Assembly: GCF_000145235.1 (NCBI RefSeq)
Contig: NC_014391.1
Coordinates: forward strand, 868,001-932,000
DNA: 64,000 nt
Direction: 5' to 3'
From: Micromonospora aurantiaca ATCC 27029
Lineage (GTDB): Bacteria > Actinomycetota > Actinomycetes > Mycobacteriales > Micromonosporaceae
The translations under genes and the position numbers were made by a program. Each line of letters starts with the position of its first letter. Position 1 is the first letter of the stretch. The notes beneath the pieces were generated by a model. It had not been told where the DNA came from, did no database searches, and worked only from the letters and a program-made list of their open reading frames with translations. Below are positions 29,980 through 38,099 of this stretch, piece by piece.

Positions 29980-30297
29980 TCAGGCGATGGCGGCGATGTC
30001 ACCGTCGTCGAAGTAGATCGCCTGGTGGAGCCGGCCACCCAGCGCCGCGGCGAACCGGGCCACCACTTCCTGTCCGGAGATCTTTCCCTGCTCGATCTGG
30101 GAGACCCGTCCCTTGGTGACGCCCATCCGGTCGGCGACCTGCTGCTGGGTCAGGCCGCGCGCTCGCCGTACCTCCGCGAGGCGGTGACCGATGACCTCGG
30201 CGAGGAGTTCCTGCTTACCCGCGTCGACCGCATCTTCCCCGCCGACCCGGGCGACGTGGTCGGCGCGGATGTCCTGCCACCGGGAGTAGTCGCTCAT
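29980..30297 (-). CDS. XRE-family antitoxin (HigA-like)
   Basis: A 105-aa protein with a Cro/C1-type helix-turn-helix (RLAEVRRARGLTQQQVADRMGVTKGRVSQIEQGKISGQEVVARFAAALGG) and a short C-terminal tail (HQAIYFDDGDIAAIA). It starts inside the stop of the toxin gene (ATGA). Toxin-first order and the fold fit HigBA-type systems, in which the antitoxin neutralises the toxin and represses the operon. Confidence 0.9.
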   Translation of the reverse strand: MSDYSRWQDIRADHVARVGGEDAVDAGKQELLAEVIGHRLAEVRRARGLTQQQVADRMGVTKGRVSQIEQGKISGQEVVARFAAALGGRLHQAIYFDDGDIAAIA

Positions 30298-30656
30298 GCC
30301 TTCCCCTCCTCTCGTGCCCGGTCCTTGAGGTAGAGCTCGTAGCGGTGCTCGGCGACGGGAATGGCCTCCTGATACCACGTCTTCCACCGGCCGGACTTGT
30401 CGCCGGCGACCAGGAGGATGCTCGAGCGCCACGGGTCGAACGCGAAAAGGATACGCACGGTGCCCGGCCGGAGCTCCTTCAAGTTCGCCATCGACGAACC
30501 GTGGATGGTGTCGACAAGGGGTCGTCCGAGTCCTGGTCCGTGCTCGGCCAGGAGGTCGATCGCCTGCACCACTCGCGCATGGGCGGACGCGTCGAGAGTG
30601 TCGAGCCACTGCCGCACCTCGTCGACCAGGTAGACGTCCCAGTCTCCAGCCACCAC
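30294..30656 (-). CDS. RelE/HigB-like toxin (phage Gp49-like)
   Basis: A 120-aa toxin of the RelE/HigB superfamily, expected to cleave mRNA on the ribosome. Motifs are VYLVDEVRQWLDTLDASAHARVVQAIDLLAEHGPGLGRPLVDTIHGSSMANLKELRPG, VRILFAFDPWRSSILLVAGDKSGRW and the end WYQEAIPVAEHRY. TAAACT (30668-30663) plus six bases leads to GTG 30656, so it is probably leaderless. An inverted repeat TAGCaatcGCTA (30667-30678) overlaps the -10 as likely operator. Confidence 0.9.
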   Translation of the reverse strand: MVAGDWDVYLVDEVRQWLDTLDASAHARVVQAIDLLAEHGPGLGRPLVDTIHGSSMANLKELRPGTVRILFAFDPWRSSILLVAGDKSGRWKTWYQEAIPVAEHRYELYLKDRAREEGKA

Positions 30657-30678
30657 GGGGCTAGTTTAGCAATCGCTA
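30657..30678 (-). promoter_or_regulatory. Promoter/operator of the toxin-antitoxin operon
   Basis: The minus-strand -10 TAAACT (30668-30663) abuts an inverted repeat TAGC-N4-GCTA (30667-30678). Binding of the antitoxin or complex here would block transcription. Confidence 0.55.
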
Positions 30679-30833
30679 TACCCAGCGTGTGTGCCTGTCC
30701 GGCGGTTCAACAGGAGGTGAATGCCACTGTTGTTCCGTCTTCCCCGCGCCGGTGACCGCGTGGCACGCTACCGGCACGTATCAGCCAACTGGGCGACCAG
30801 CCAATGATGACTGACCGCTAGGAGGACGGGCCC

Positions 30834-31601
30834 ATGGGCGAGATGGTGAGCTTCACCGGCAACGGGGGGACGAGCGAGGGGTATCTCGCGATACCCTCCG
30901 GCGGTGCGGCCAGCCCGGCGGTCATCGTCATCCAGGACTGGTGGGGACTGGTGCCCCACGTCCGGGCCGTGGTGGACCGCTTCGCCGAGGCCGGCTTCGT
31001 CGCCCTCGCGCCCGACTTCCGGCACGGCGGGCCGGCCGTGAAGCCGACCGAGCCGCGGCTGATGCTGAACAGCTCCCAGATGGACGAGGCGGCCAGCGAC
31101 ATCGCCGCCGCCGCCGAATACCTGGCGAGCCGGTCCGAGGTCGCCGGCAAGGTGGGCTGCGCCGGGTTCTGCGCGGGCGCCAGCCTGGCGCTGTGGTCCG
31201 GCACGTTCTCCGAGCGCATCGTGGCCACCGCCGGGTTCTACCCGCGCCTGCCCTGGGAGGGCATGGCCACTGGCGCGGCGGACAACGCCGGCCGCACGGG
31301 CGCGGCGGACAACGCCGGCCGCACCGGCGCGGCGGACAACGCCGGCCGCACCGACTGGGCCGGCTACGCCGGCAAAGCCGCGCTCATCCACTGCTCCGAG
31401 GCGGACGGCCTGTCCGCCGCCGACGGGGTGCAGAGCGTACGCCGGTCCATCGAGTCCGCCGGTGGCACCTGCCAGACGTTCGACTACCCGGGCACCGCGC
31501 ACGCGTTCTTCAATGAGGACCGGCCCGAGCACTTCGACCAGCGGGCGGCCGCCACCGCCTGGGCCCGCACGCTGGAACTGTTCCGGGCGAAGCTTGGCTG
31601 A
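30834..31601 (+). CDS. Dienelactone hydrolase family protein
   Basis: A 255-aa alpha/beta hydrolase. The nucleophile elbow is GFCAG (Cys, typical for dienelactone hydrolases), the acid is probably Asp in SEADGLSA, and the His is in TAHAFFNE. The N-terminus [15 protein letters not shown] is characteristic. A block of three nonapeptide repeats (AADNAGRTG) is inserted between the FYPRLPW strand and the next strand. AGGAGG precedes ATG 30834. The substrate is unknown. Confidence 0.9.
   Translation: MGEMVSFTGNGGTSEGYLAIPSGGAASPAVIVIQDWWGLVPHVRAVVDRFAEAGFVALAPDFRHGGPAVKPTEPRLMLNSSQMDEAASDIAAAAEYLASRSEVAGKVGCAGFCAGASLALWSGTFSERIVATAGFYPRLPWEGMATGAADNAGRTGAADNAGRTGAADNAGRTDWAGYAGKAALIHCSEADGLSAADGVQSVRRSIESAGGTCQTFDYPGTAHAFFNEDRPEHFDQRAAATAWARTLELFRAKLG
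31272..31352. repeat. 27-bp tandem repeat within the dienelactone hydrolase gene
   Basis: Three copies of a 27-bp unit (starts 31272, 31299 and 31326), each encoding nine residues (GAADNAGRT). In-frame copy-number changes would lengthen a surface loop. Confidence 0.9.
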
Positions 31602-32334
31602 GTCGCGTACCCCGCAGGACGTGGTCGCCCGCGCCGCGCGGGCGGCCGACCTGGCCGACCTCGACGGCGCGGTCAGCGACTGCTTCGCCTGCCCGCGCCT
31701 GGTGGCCTGGCGGGAGGAGGTCGCCCGGGTCAAGCGGGCCGCGTTCCGCGACCAGGACTACTGGGGACGGCCGGTGCCCGGCCTCGGGCCGGCGGACGCC
31801 CGCATCGCGATCCTCGGTCTGGCGCCGGCCGCGCACGGCGGCAACCGCACGGGCCGGATCTTCACCGGGGACCGGTCCGGTGACGTGCTGTTCGCCGCGC
31901 TGCACCGCGCCGGGCTGGCCAACCAGCCGACGAGCGTGTCCGCGGACGACGGCCTGACGCTGCGCGACACCCGCATCTTCGCGGCTGTGCGGTGCGCGCC
32001 GCCGGACAACAAACCCACCCCGGACGAGCGGGACACCTGCGCGCCGTGGCTGCACCGCGAGGTCGAGCTGATCCGGCCCACGCTGCGCGTCGTGGTCGCG
32101 CTGGGCGCGTTCGCGTGGGCCGCGTGGTGGCCGGTGCTACGCCAGGTGTACGGGCAGCGACCGCCCACACCGCGACCGGTGTTCGGTCATGGGGCACACT
32201 GGTCCGGCGAGTCGGTGCCGGCGTTGCTGGGCTGCTATCACGTCAGCCAGCAGAACACGTTCACCGGCCGGCTCACACCGGCGATGCTGGACGACGTGTT
32301 CACCCGGGCGAAGGACCTGGCCGGGGTGGACTGA
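31594..32334 (+). CDS. Family 5 uracil-DNA glycosylase (UDGb type)
   Basis: A 246-aa DNA repair enzyme removing uracil and other deaminated bases. Motif 1 is [19 protein letters not shown], with no catalytic Asp/Asn as in family 5, and motif 2 is [13 protein letters not shown]. Cys in CFACPRL and in [18 protein letters not shown] match the four ligands of the [4Fe-4S] cluster. The TTG start at 31594 overlaps the end of the hydrolase gene; a GTG at 31621 is an alternative. The two genes are probably cotranscribed. Confidence 0.92.
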   Translation: MAESRTPQDVVARAARAADLADLDGAVSDCFACPRLVAWREEVARVKRAAFRDQDYWGRPVPGLGPADARIAILGLAPAAHGGNRTGRIFTGDRSGDVLFAALHRAGLANQPTSVSADDGLTLRDTRIFAAVRCAPPDNKPTPDERDTCAPWLHREVELIRPTLRVVVALGAFAWAAWWPVLRQVYGQRPPTPRPVFGHGAHWSGESVPALLGCYHVSQQNTFTGRLTPAMLDDVFTRAKDLAGVD

Positions 32335-32354
32335 GGAACACCTGAGGCGGTGGG

Positions 32355-33086
32355 ATGGATTTCGGCGTACTGCGCAGGTGGTGGCCGGTCGCCGCGGTGA
32401 CGGTGCTGCTCGCGCTCGCCGCGTTCGCCGCCGGTCACTCCGCCATCGGGGCCAGCCGGATCCCGCCCGCCGCCGACACCATCCCGTACGTGCCGGACTA
32501 CCCGTCGCCCGAGGCGGTGCCGTCGATCCCCGTCGAGCCCCGGGACGTGGGCGAGTCCACCTCGGGCGGTGTGCCCGGCTGGCTGGCCACCGCCGCCGTG
32601 GTGTTGCTGTCCGCGGCGGTGCTGGCCGCCGTCGGGTACGTCCTGTGGAACGTGCTGCGGGGCGCGCTGCGGCGCACCACTCGCGCGGTGCCGGTGCGGC
32701 GCACCAGGCGTACCGCCGAGGGGACCGCCCGCGAGGTGGTGGCCGCGCTCGACGCCGGGCTCGTCGAACTGGACGACCGCTCCACCGACCCGCGGACCGC
32801 TGTGATCGCCTGCTGGGTACGCCTGGAGGAGGCCGCCGAGGACGCGGGTGTGCCCCGGCACACCGGTGACACCCCGACCGACCTGGTGGGCCGGCTGCTG
32901 CGCGGCGACCCGGCGGCGGGCATCCCGGCGATCGCCAGCGCCGACGTGCTCGACGGTTTCGCGCACGTCTACCGGGAGGCCCGGTACGCCACGCACCCGG
33001 TCGACGAGCACACCCGGGACCAGGCCCGCGCCGCGCTGCGCCGGTTGCGCGGCGAGCTGACCAGCCTGGCGGGGGAGGTGTCGTGA
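32355..33086 (+). CDS. DUF4129 membrane protein of the MoxR operon
   Basis: A 243-aa protein with an N-terminal transmembrane segment, a Pro-rich extracytoplasmic loop (about 35-72), a second segment (WLATAAVVLLSAAVLAAVGYVLW) and a cytoplasmic DUF4129 domain (about 118-243: AREVVAALDAGLVELDDRSTDPRTAVIACWVRLEEA). DUF4129 domains are found in MoxR/DUF58 operons, often at the end of transglutaminase-like proteins. The stop overlaps the next GTG (GTGA). Confidence 0.87.
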   Translation: MDFGVLRRWWPVAAVTVLLALAAFAAGHSAIGASRIPPAADTIPYVPDYPSPEAVPSIPVEPRDVGESTSGGVPGWLATAAVVLLSAAVLAAVGYVLWNVLRGALRRTTRAVPVRRTRRTAEGTAREVVAALDAGLVELDDRSTDPRTAVIACWVRLEEAAEDAGVPRHTGDTPTDLVGRLLRGDPAAGIPAIASADVLDGFAHVYREARYATHPVDEHTRDQARAALRRLRGELTSLAGEVS

Positions 33087-33667
33087 GCACCAGCATCGAC
33101 GACCTGCTGTCGTTCGGTGAGGAGCCCGCCGGGGAGGACGTCCGGCCCTCGGGCGGCGGCCGGGCGCGCCTGCTGCTGCGGACCGCCGCGGTCACCGCCG
33201 CCGTCGTCGTGGTGGTCGTGGTCGGGCTGCGCGCGGTCGGCCTGAAGGTGCCGATCTGGATCATCGTGGCGGGGGTGCTCGCCGTGCTCGCCGTACGCCG
33301 GGTCACCACCGCGCTGTCACCCCCGCCGCCGCCCCGCGCGGGTGCCCGGACGCCCGCCGGTGAGGAGCCCGGCACCTGGAACTGGTCCGCGCGGGACGCA
33401 CTGCGCACCGCGATCAACGGCTGGGAGCGCCCGCTGGACTGGTGCGCCGGCAACCAGGAGCGGTTCACCGAGCGCATCCTGCCCCGCCTCGGCGAGCTGG
33501 CCGACGAACGGCTGCGCCAGCGCCACGGCGTCACCCGTGAGTCCGACCCGGCCCGCGCCCGGGCGGTGCTCGGCGAGCCACTGTGGACGTTCCTCGCCAC
33601 CCCCGCCCGCCGCCCTCCGTCGCCGCGCGACCTCGCGGCGATCGTCGCCGAACTGGAGAAGATCTGA
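33083..33667 (+). CDS. Two-helix membrane protein of the MoxR operon, unknown function
   Basis: A 194-aa protein. A short acidic N-terminus is followed by two hydrophobic segments (AAVTAAVVVVVVVGLRAVGL and IWIIVAGVLAVLAV), a Pro-rich linker and a cytoplasmic helical domain (about 95-194). I do not recognise a named family. It starts inside the DUF4129 stop and its TGA shares a base with the moxR ATG (TGATG), so it is firmly part of this operon. Confidence 0.85.
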   Translation: MSTSIDDLLSFGEEPAGEDVRPSGGGRARLLLRTAAVTAAVVVVVVVGLRAVGLKVPIWIIVAGVLAVLAVRRVTTALSPPPPPRAGARTPAGEEPGTWNWSARDALRTAINGWERPLDWCAGNQERFTERILPRLGELADERLRQRHGVTRESDPARARAVLGEPLWTFLATPARRPPSPRDLAAIVAELEKI

Positions 33668-34665
33668 TGAACGACGTGGACCGGAGCATGGCCCCCGCCG
33701 AGGTGGGCCGGCTCGCCCGGGCCGTCCTGGAGGCGGTCGGCACCGTCGTGGTCGGCAAGCGGGACGCGCTGGAGCTGGTGCTGGCCGGCATCCTCGCCGG
33801 TGGTCACGTGCTGCTGGAGGATCTGCCCGGCCTGGGCAAGACGCTCACCGCGCGCTGTTTCGCGCAGGCGCTCGGACTGGACTTCCGGCGGCTCCAGTTC
33901 ACCCCGGACCTGCTGCCCGCCGATGTGACCGGCTCGTTCCTCTACGACCAGAGCAGCGGTGACTTCGCCTTCCGGGCCGGCCCGGTGTTCACCAACCTGC
34001 TGCTCGCCGACGAGATCAACCGGACGCCGCCGAAGACGCAGTCGGCGCTGCTGGAGGCCATGCAGGAGAAGCAGGTATCGGTCGAGGGCGTGACCTACCG
34101 CCTGGACGAGCCGTTCCACGTGCTCGCCACCGCCAACCCCATCGAGTACGAGGGCACGTACCCGCTGCCGGAGGCGCAGCTCGACCGGTTCCTGCTGCGG
34201 GTGTCGTTCGGCTACCCCACCCACGACGAGGAGTGGGACGTGCTGCGGCGCCGGATCGCCCGCCGCCGCGAGGAGGCGGAGATCAAGCCGGTGGTGGACG
34301 CCGCCACGCTGCGCGCCATGCAGGCCGCGCTGGAGGACGTGGTGGTCGAGGACTCGATCGGCCGGTACATCGTGGCGCTCACCGCTGCCACCCGGGAGCA
34401 CCCGTCGGTGCTGGTCGGCGCGTCCCCGCGCGGCTCGCTGGCGCTGCTGCTGCTGTCCCGGGTGCGGGCGGTGCTCGCCAACCGGGACTACGTGGTGCCG
34501 GAGGACGTCAAGGCGGTGGCGGCGCCCGCGCTGGCGCACCGGATCACGCTGCGGCCGGAGATGTGGCTGCGCCGCGTCGACCCGTCGTTCGTGGTCGGCG
34601 AGGTGCTGGAGTCCACGCCCGCCCCGGCGAGCGGCGCGCTGCCCAGCTACGCCGCCGGACGCTGA
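33667..34665 (+). CDS. moxR: MoxR-family AAA ATPase
   Basis: A 332-aa AAA+ ATPase with Walker A GLGKTLTA, Walker B LLLADEINRTPPKTQSALLEAMQE (MoxR signature), sensor 1 ATANPIEYEGTYPLPEAQLDRF and a C-terminal lid. MoxR ATPases act as chaperones in maturation of protein complexes, usually with DUF58/VWA partners. It overlaps its neighbours on both sides by one base (TGATG). Confidence 0.96.
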   Translation: MNDVDRSMAPAEVGRLARAVLEAVGTVVVGKRDALELVLAGILAGGHVLLEDLPGLGKTLTARCFAQALGLDFRRLQFTPDLLPADVTGSFLYDQSSGDFAFRAGPVFTNLLLADEINRTPPKTQSALLEAMQEKQVSVEGVTYRLDEPFHVLATANPIEYEGTYPLPEAQLDRFLLRVSFGYPTHDEEWDVLRRRIARRREEAEIKPVVDAATLRAMQAALEDVVVEDSIGRYIVALTAATREHPSVLVGASPRGSLALLLLSRVRAVLANRDYVVPEDVKAVAAPALAHRITLRPEMWLRRVDPSFVVGEVLESTPAPASGALPSYAAGR

Positions 34666-36026
34666 TGGACCGGGCCGACGCGGCAGGCGGCTGGGCGCCC
34701 ACGTGGGCGCTCGGCCGGGCCGTGCTGCTCACCGGTGTGCTGCTCGTCGCCGCCGTCCTGCTCGGCCGCATCGACCTGGTGGTGCTCGCCACGCCGTTCG
34801 CGCTCGGGACCGCGTACGCGCTGCGCCGCCGCCCCGCCGCGCTGCCCGAGCTGGAACTCGGCGTCGGGGACACCCACCTGGTCGAGGGCGCGCCGCTGGC
34901 CGCCACCGTCGCGGTGGCCAACCCCGACCTGGTCGGGTACGACCTGGCGGTGGTCCGGACCCGGATGTCGCGCTGGCTGCGGGTGGAGCAGGTCGGCTTC
35001 GGCGGCACCGGGCTGGACGTGAGCCGCTCCGGCGGGGCGGACCGCCCGTTCGTCACGTCCGTACCCCGGGGCAGCGCCGTCGACCTGGAGCTGACCGGCA
35101 CCGCCCTGCGGTGGGGACGGCACCCGATCGGGCCGGCCGGGGTGCGGGTCGCCGCCGCCGACGGGCTGCTGGTCTCCCGCGCGGTGATCACCGACCCGAT
35201 CCGGGCCCGGGTCTATCCGCGTACCGAGCCGTTCGACGCGGTCGAGGCGATGCCGCGGGCCGCCGGGCTGGTCGGCGCGCACCGCTCGCGGCGGCCGGGC
35301 GAGGGCGGCGAACTGGCCGGGGTACGCGTCTTCGCGCCCGGCGACCGGCTGCGCCGGATCGACTGGCGGGTGTCGCTGCGGGCCCGCCAGCTGCACGTCG
35401 CGGCGACGCTCTCGGACCGGGACGCCGAGGTGGTGGTGCTGCTGGACGTGCTGGCCGAGGCGGGCCGCTCCGGTGGCGTGAACGGGACCGCGTCGGTGCT
35501 GGACACCACCGTGCGGGCCGCCGCCGCGCTCGCCGAGCACTACCTGCACCGCGGCGACCGGGTGTCGATGCTGGAGTACGGGCCGGCCGCTCGCCGGCTG
35601 CGTCCGGCCACCGGGCGGCGGCAGTACCTGACAGTGCTGGAGTGGCTGCTCGACGTGCAGGCCGAGTCGTCCCCGCACGAGCCGTACGACCAGGTCTTCG
35701 GCCCGCAGGTGCTCTCCTCGGACGCGCTCGTGGTGGTGCTCACCCCGCTGCTCGACGAGCGGTCCGCGCAGATGCTGGCCCGGCTGGCCCGGGGCGGGCG
35801 GTTCGTGGTGGCGGTGGACACGTTGCCGGCCGAGCTGCCGGTGCCGAAGGAACGCGGCTGGGCCGAGGTGGCGTACCGGCTGTGGCGGCTGGACCGGGAC
35901 ACGATGATCGGCCAGCTCCGCGAGCACGGGGTGCCGGTGGTGCGCTGGGCCGGCGCGGGCAGCCTGGACGAGGTGCTGCGCGACGTGGCCCGGCTGGCGA
36001 CCGCCCCGAAGGCGGGCATGAGATGA
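34665..36026 (+). CDS. DUF58 domain-containing protein
   Basis: A 453-aa protein with two N-terminal membrane segments (about 15-50), a beta-rich domain, and the DUF58 signature RSRRPGEGGELAGVRVFAPGDRLRRIDWRVSLRARQLHV (about 203-245), followed by a VWA-like fold (VVVLLDVLAEAG, LVVVLTPLLDERS). DUF58 proteins are standard MoxR partners. The start overlaps the moxR stop and the stop overlaps the next ATG. Confidence 0.93.
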   Translation: MDRADAAGGWAPTWALGRAVLLTGVLLVAAVLLGRIDLVVLATPFALGTAYALRRRPAALPELELGVGDTHLVEGAPLAATVAVANPDLVGYDLAVVRTRMSRWLRVEQVGFGGTGLDVSRSGGADRPFVTSVPRGSAVDLELTGTALRWGRHPIGPAGVRVAAADGLLVSRAVITDPIRARVYPRTEPFDAVEAMPRAAGLVGAHRSRRPGEGGELAGVRVFAPGDRLRRIDWRVSLRARQLHVAATLSDRDAEVVVLLDVLAEAGRSGGVNGTASVLDTTVRAAAALAEHYLHRGDRVSMLEYGPAARRLRPATGRRQYLTVLEWLLDVQAESSPHEPYDQVFGPQVLSSDALVVVLTPLLDERSAQMLARLARGGRFVVAVDTLPAELPVPKERGWAEVAYRLWRLDRDTMIGQLREHGVPVVRWAGAGSLDEVLRDVARLATAPKAGMR

Positions 36027-36586
36027 CGGACGCCCTGGTGGAGCGGGTGCGGGCGCTGCGGTTCGCCGCCGCCCGGGTCAGCCCGCTGCCGCTGCTCGTA
36101 CGCGGCGGCATCTTCCTCACCGTGCTGGCCGGTTTCCTGCTCGCGTACCCGGTGCAGGCCCTCACCCCGCGCTCGCTGCTGGCCATGACGGTGGCCGCGG
36201 TGCTCCCGGCGGCCGGGCCGCGCCGGATCTGGCCGACGTTCACCGCGCTGGTGACAGTCGGCGGCTGGCTGCTGGCCACGCTCGGCTTCGACCGGCCACC
36301 GGCGCTGTGGCGGCTGCTCGCCGTGGCGACGCTGCTCTACCTGGCGCACTCGCTGTGCGCGCTCGCCGCGCTGCTGCCCTACGACGGGCTGATCGACCCG
36401 GACGTGGTGCTGCGGTGGCTGGGCCGGGTGGGTGGCGTGGTGCTCGCCAGTGCCGTGCTCGGCGTGGTGCTGGCGTGGCTCGGGGGAGTGGGCGGCACCG
36501 ACGGCTCACAGGCCGCGACTGTGGTGGGACTGCTGGTGGCGGTGGGTCTGAGCGCCCTGCTGGGCTGGCTGCTCCGGCGCAGGTGA
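36023..36586 (+). CDS. Polytopic membrane protein at the end of the MoxR operon
   Basis: A 187-aa protein with about five hydrophobic segments and an LLGWLLRRR end. I do not recognise a family. The ATG overlaps the DUF58 stop (ATGA). It probably anchors or completes the membrane side of the MoxR system. Confidence 0.82.
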   Translation: MTDALVERVRALRFAAARVSPLPLLVRGGIFLTVLAGFLLAYPVQALTPRSLLAMTVAAVLPAAGPRRIWPTFTALVTVGGWLLATLGFDRPPALWRLLAVATLLYLAHSLCALAALLPYDGLIDPDVVLRWLGRVGGVVLASAVLGVVLAWLGGVGGTDGSQAATVVGLLVAVGLSALLGWLLRRR

Positions 36587-36689
36587 CGCACCGTTCCGGG
36601 GACGTTGCGCAGGTCACACGGGTTGTGCTCCGTCACAGAAGGGGGTCTCGCGCGGGATTACCCGAAGCACCCGGGGAAAGATAGATGAC

Positions 36690-38021
36690 GTGAACCCGAA
36701 GCGGATCCTTGTCGTGGGTGCCGGTCACGTGGGCCTGTACGCCGCTCTGCGCCTGTCCAAGAAGCTGAGCAGGCGTGAGGCCGAGGTCATCGTCGTCGAC
36801 CCGCAGCCGCACATGACGTACCAGCCGTTCCTCCCGGAGGCATCGGCGGGCAACATCTCCCCTCGGCACGCCGTGGTGCCGCTGCGGCGGGAGTTGCGCA
36901 AGTGCACCGTGGTGGCGGGCACCGTCACCCGGATCGACCACGACCGCATGACCGCCGTGGTGCAGCCGATCAGCGGCCCGGCCCGGGAGATCCAGTACGA
37001 CCACGTGGTCGTCGCCCCCGGCTCGGTCTCCCGCACCCTGCCGATCCCCGGCCTGCACGAGAACGGCATCGGGTTCAAGACCATCGGCGAGGCCATCTTC
37101 CTGCGCAACCACGTGCTGGACCGGCTCGACGTGGCGGCCTCCACCACCGACCCGGCGGTCCGCAGCCGCGCGCTGACGTTCGTCTTCGTGGGCGGCGGCT
37201 ACGCCGGCATCGAGGCGCTCGCCGAGATGGAGGACATGGCCCGGGACGCGCTGCGCTACTACCCGGAGCTGAAGCCGGAGGACATGCGCTGGGTGCTCGT
37301 CGAGGCGACCCAGCGGGTGCTGCCCGAGGTCGACCGGGACATGGGCGCCTACACGGTGCAGCAGCTGATGAAGCGGGACATGGACATCCGCCTGGACACC
37401 CGGCTGGAGTCCTGCGTCGACGGCGTGGTGAAGCTCTCCGACGGCGACAGCTTCCCGTCCGACACCATCGTCTGGACCGCCGGCGTGAAGCCGTCGCCGA
37501 TGCTCGACGCGACGGACTTCCCGCGTGACGAGCGCCGCCGGGTCACCTGCCGGCCGACGCTGCAGATCGTGGACGGCGACCGGGTGGTCGAGGGCGCGTG
37601 GAGCGCCGGTGACTGCGCCGCCGTACCGGACCTGACCAAGGAGCCGGGTAACTTCTGCTCCCCGAGCGCCCAGCACGCGGTGCGGCAGGCGGCGCGGATG
37701 GCCGACAACATCGCCAACGTGATCCGCGGGCGCGAGCCGGTCGACTACAAGCACAAGCACGCCGGCAGCGTGGCGAGCCTCGGGCTGCACAAGGGCGTGG
37801 CGCAGGTCTACGGCATCAAGATGACCGGCTGGCCGGCGTGGTTCATGCACCGGACGTACCACATGTCGCGGATCCCCTCGTTCAACCGCAAGGTGCGCGT
37901 GGTGGTCGACTGGACGCTGGCGTTCTTCCTCAAGCGTGAGGTGGTCGCGCTGGGCCAGCTGCACGACCCGCGCGAGGAGTTCGCCGAGGCGTCGGCCCCG
38001 CCGGTCGCCGCGCGCGTCTGA
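36690..38021 (+). CDS. ndh: Type II NADH dehydrogenase (NDH-2)
   Basis: A 443-aa membrane-associated flavoprotein transferring electrons from NADH to quinone without proton pumping. FAD site: RILVVGAGHVGLYAALRLSKKL; NADH site: FVFVGGGYAGIEALAEMEDMA; then VWTAGVKPSPM and GDCAAVPDL, and the C-terminal amphipathic region (SRIPSFNRKVRVVVDWTLAFFLKREV). The His-rich MTYQPFLPEASAGNISPRHAVVPLRRE segment is common in actinobacterial NDH-2. The start is GTG 36690. A hairpin follows the stop. Confidence 0.95.
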   Translation: MNPKRILVVGAGHVGLYAALRLSKKLSRREAEVIVVDPQPHMTYQPFLPEASAGNISPRHAVVPLRRELRKCTVVAGTVTRIDHDRMTAVVQPISGPAREIQYDHVVVAPGSVSRTLPIPGLHENGIGFKTIGEAIFLRNHVLDRLDVAASTTDPAVRSRALTFVFVGGGYAGIEALAEMEDMARDALRYYPELKPEDMRWVLVEATQRVLPEVDRDMGAYTVQQLMKRDMDIRLDTRLESCVDGVVKLSDGDSFPSDTIVWTAGVKPSPMLDATDFPRDERRRVTCRPTLQIVDGDRVVEGAWSAGDCAAVPDLTKEPGNFCSPSAQHAVRQAARMADNIANVIRGREPVDYKHKHAGSVASLGLHKGVAQVYGIKMTGWPAWFMHRTYHMSRIPSFNRKVRVVVDWTLAFFLKREVVALGQLHDPREEFAEASAPPVAARV

Positions 38022-38033
38022 CGCGTTTCGCGT

Positions 38034-38064
38034 AAGGGCCCTTCCCGTACGGGAGGGGCCCTTT
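38034..38064. terminator. Terminator hairpin with GGGCCC core
   Basis: aagggcccttccc and gggaggggccctt pair around gtac at the junction of the convergent ndh and membrane-protein genes. The core resembles the hairpins at 8313 and 49273. Confidence 0.8.
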
Positions 38065-38099
38065 CGCCGTGTCCGGCGGCGGAACCGGTGTCCGGCGCC

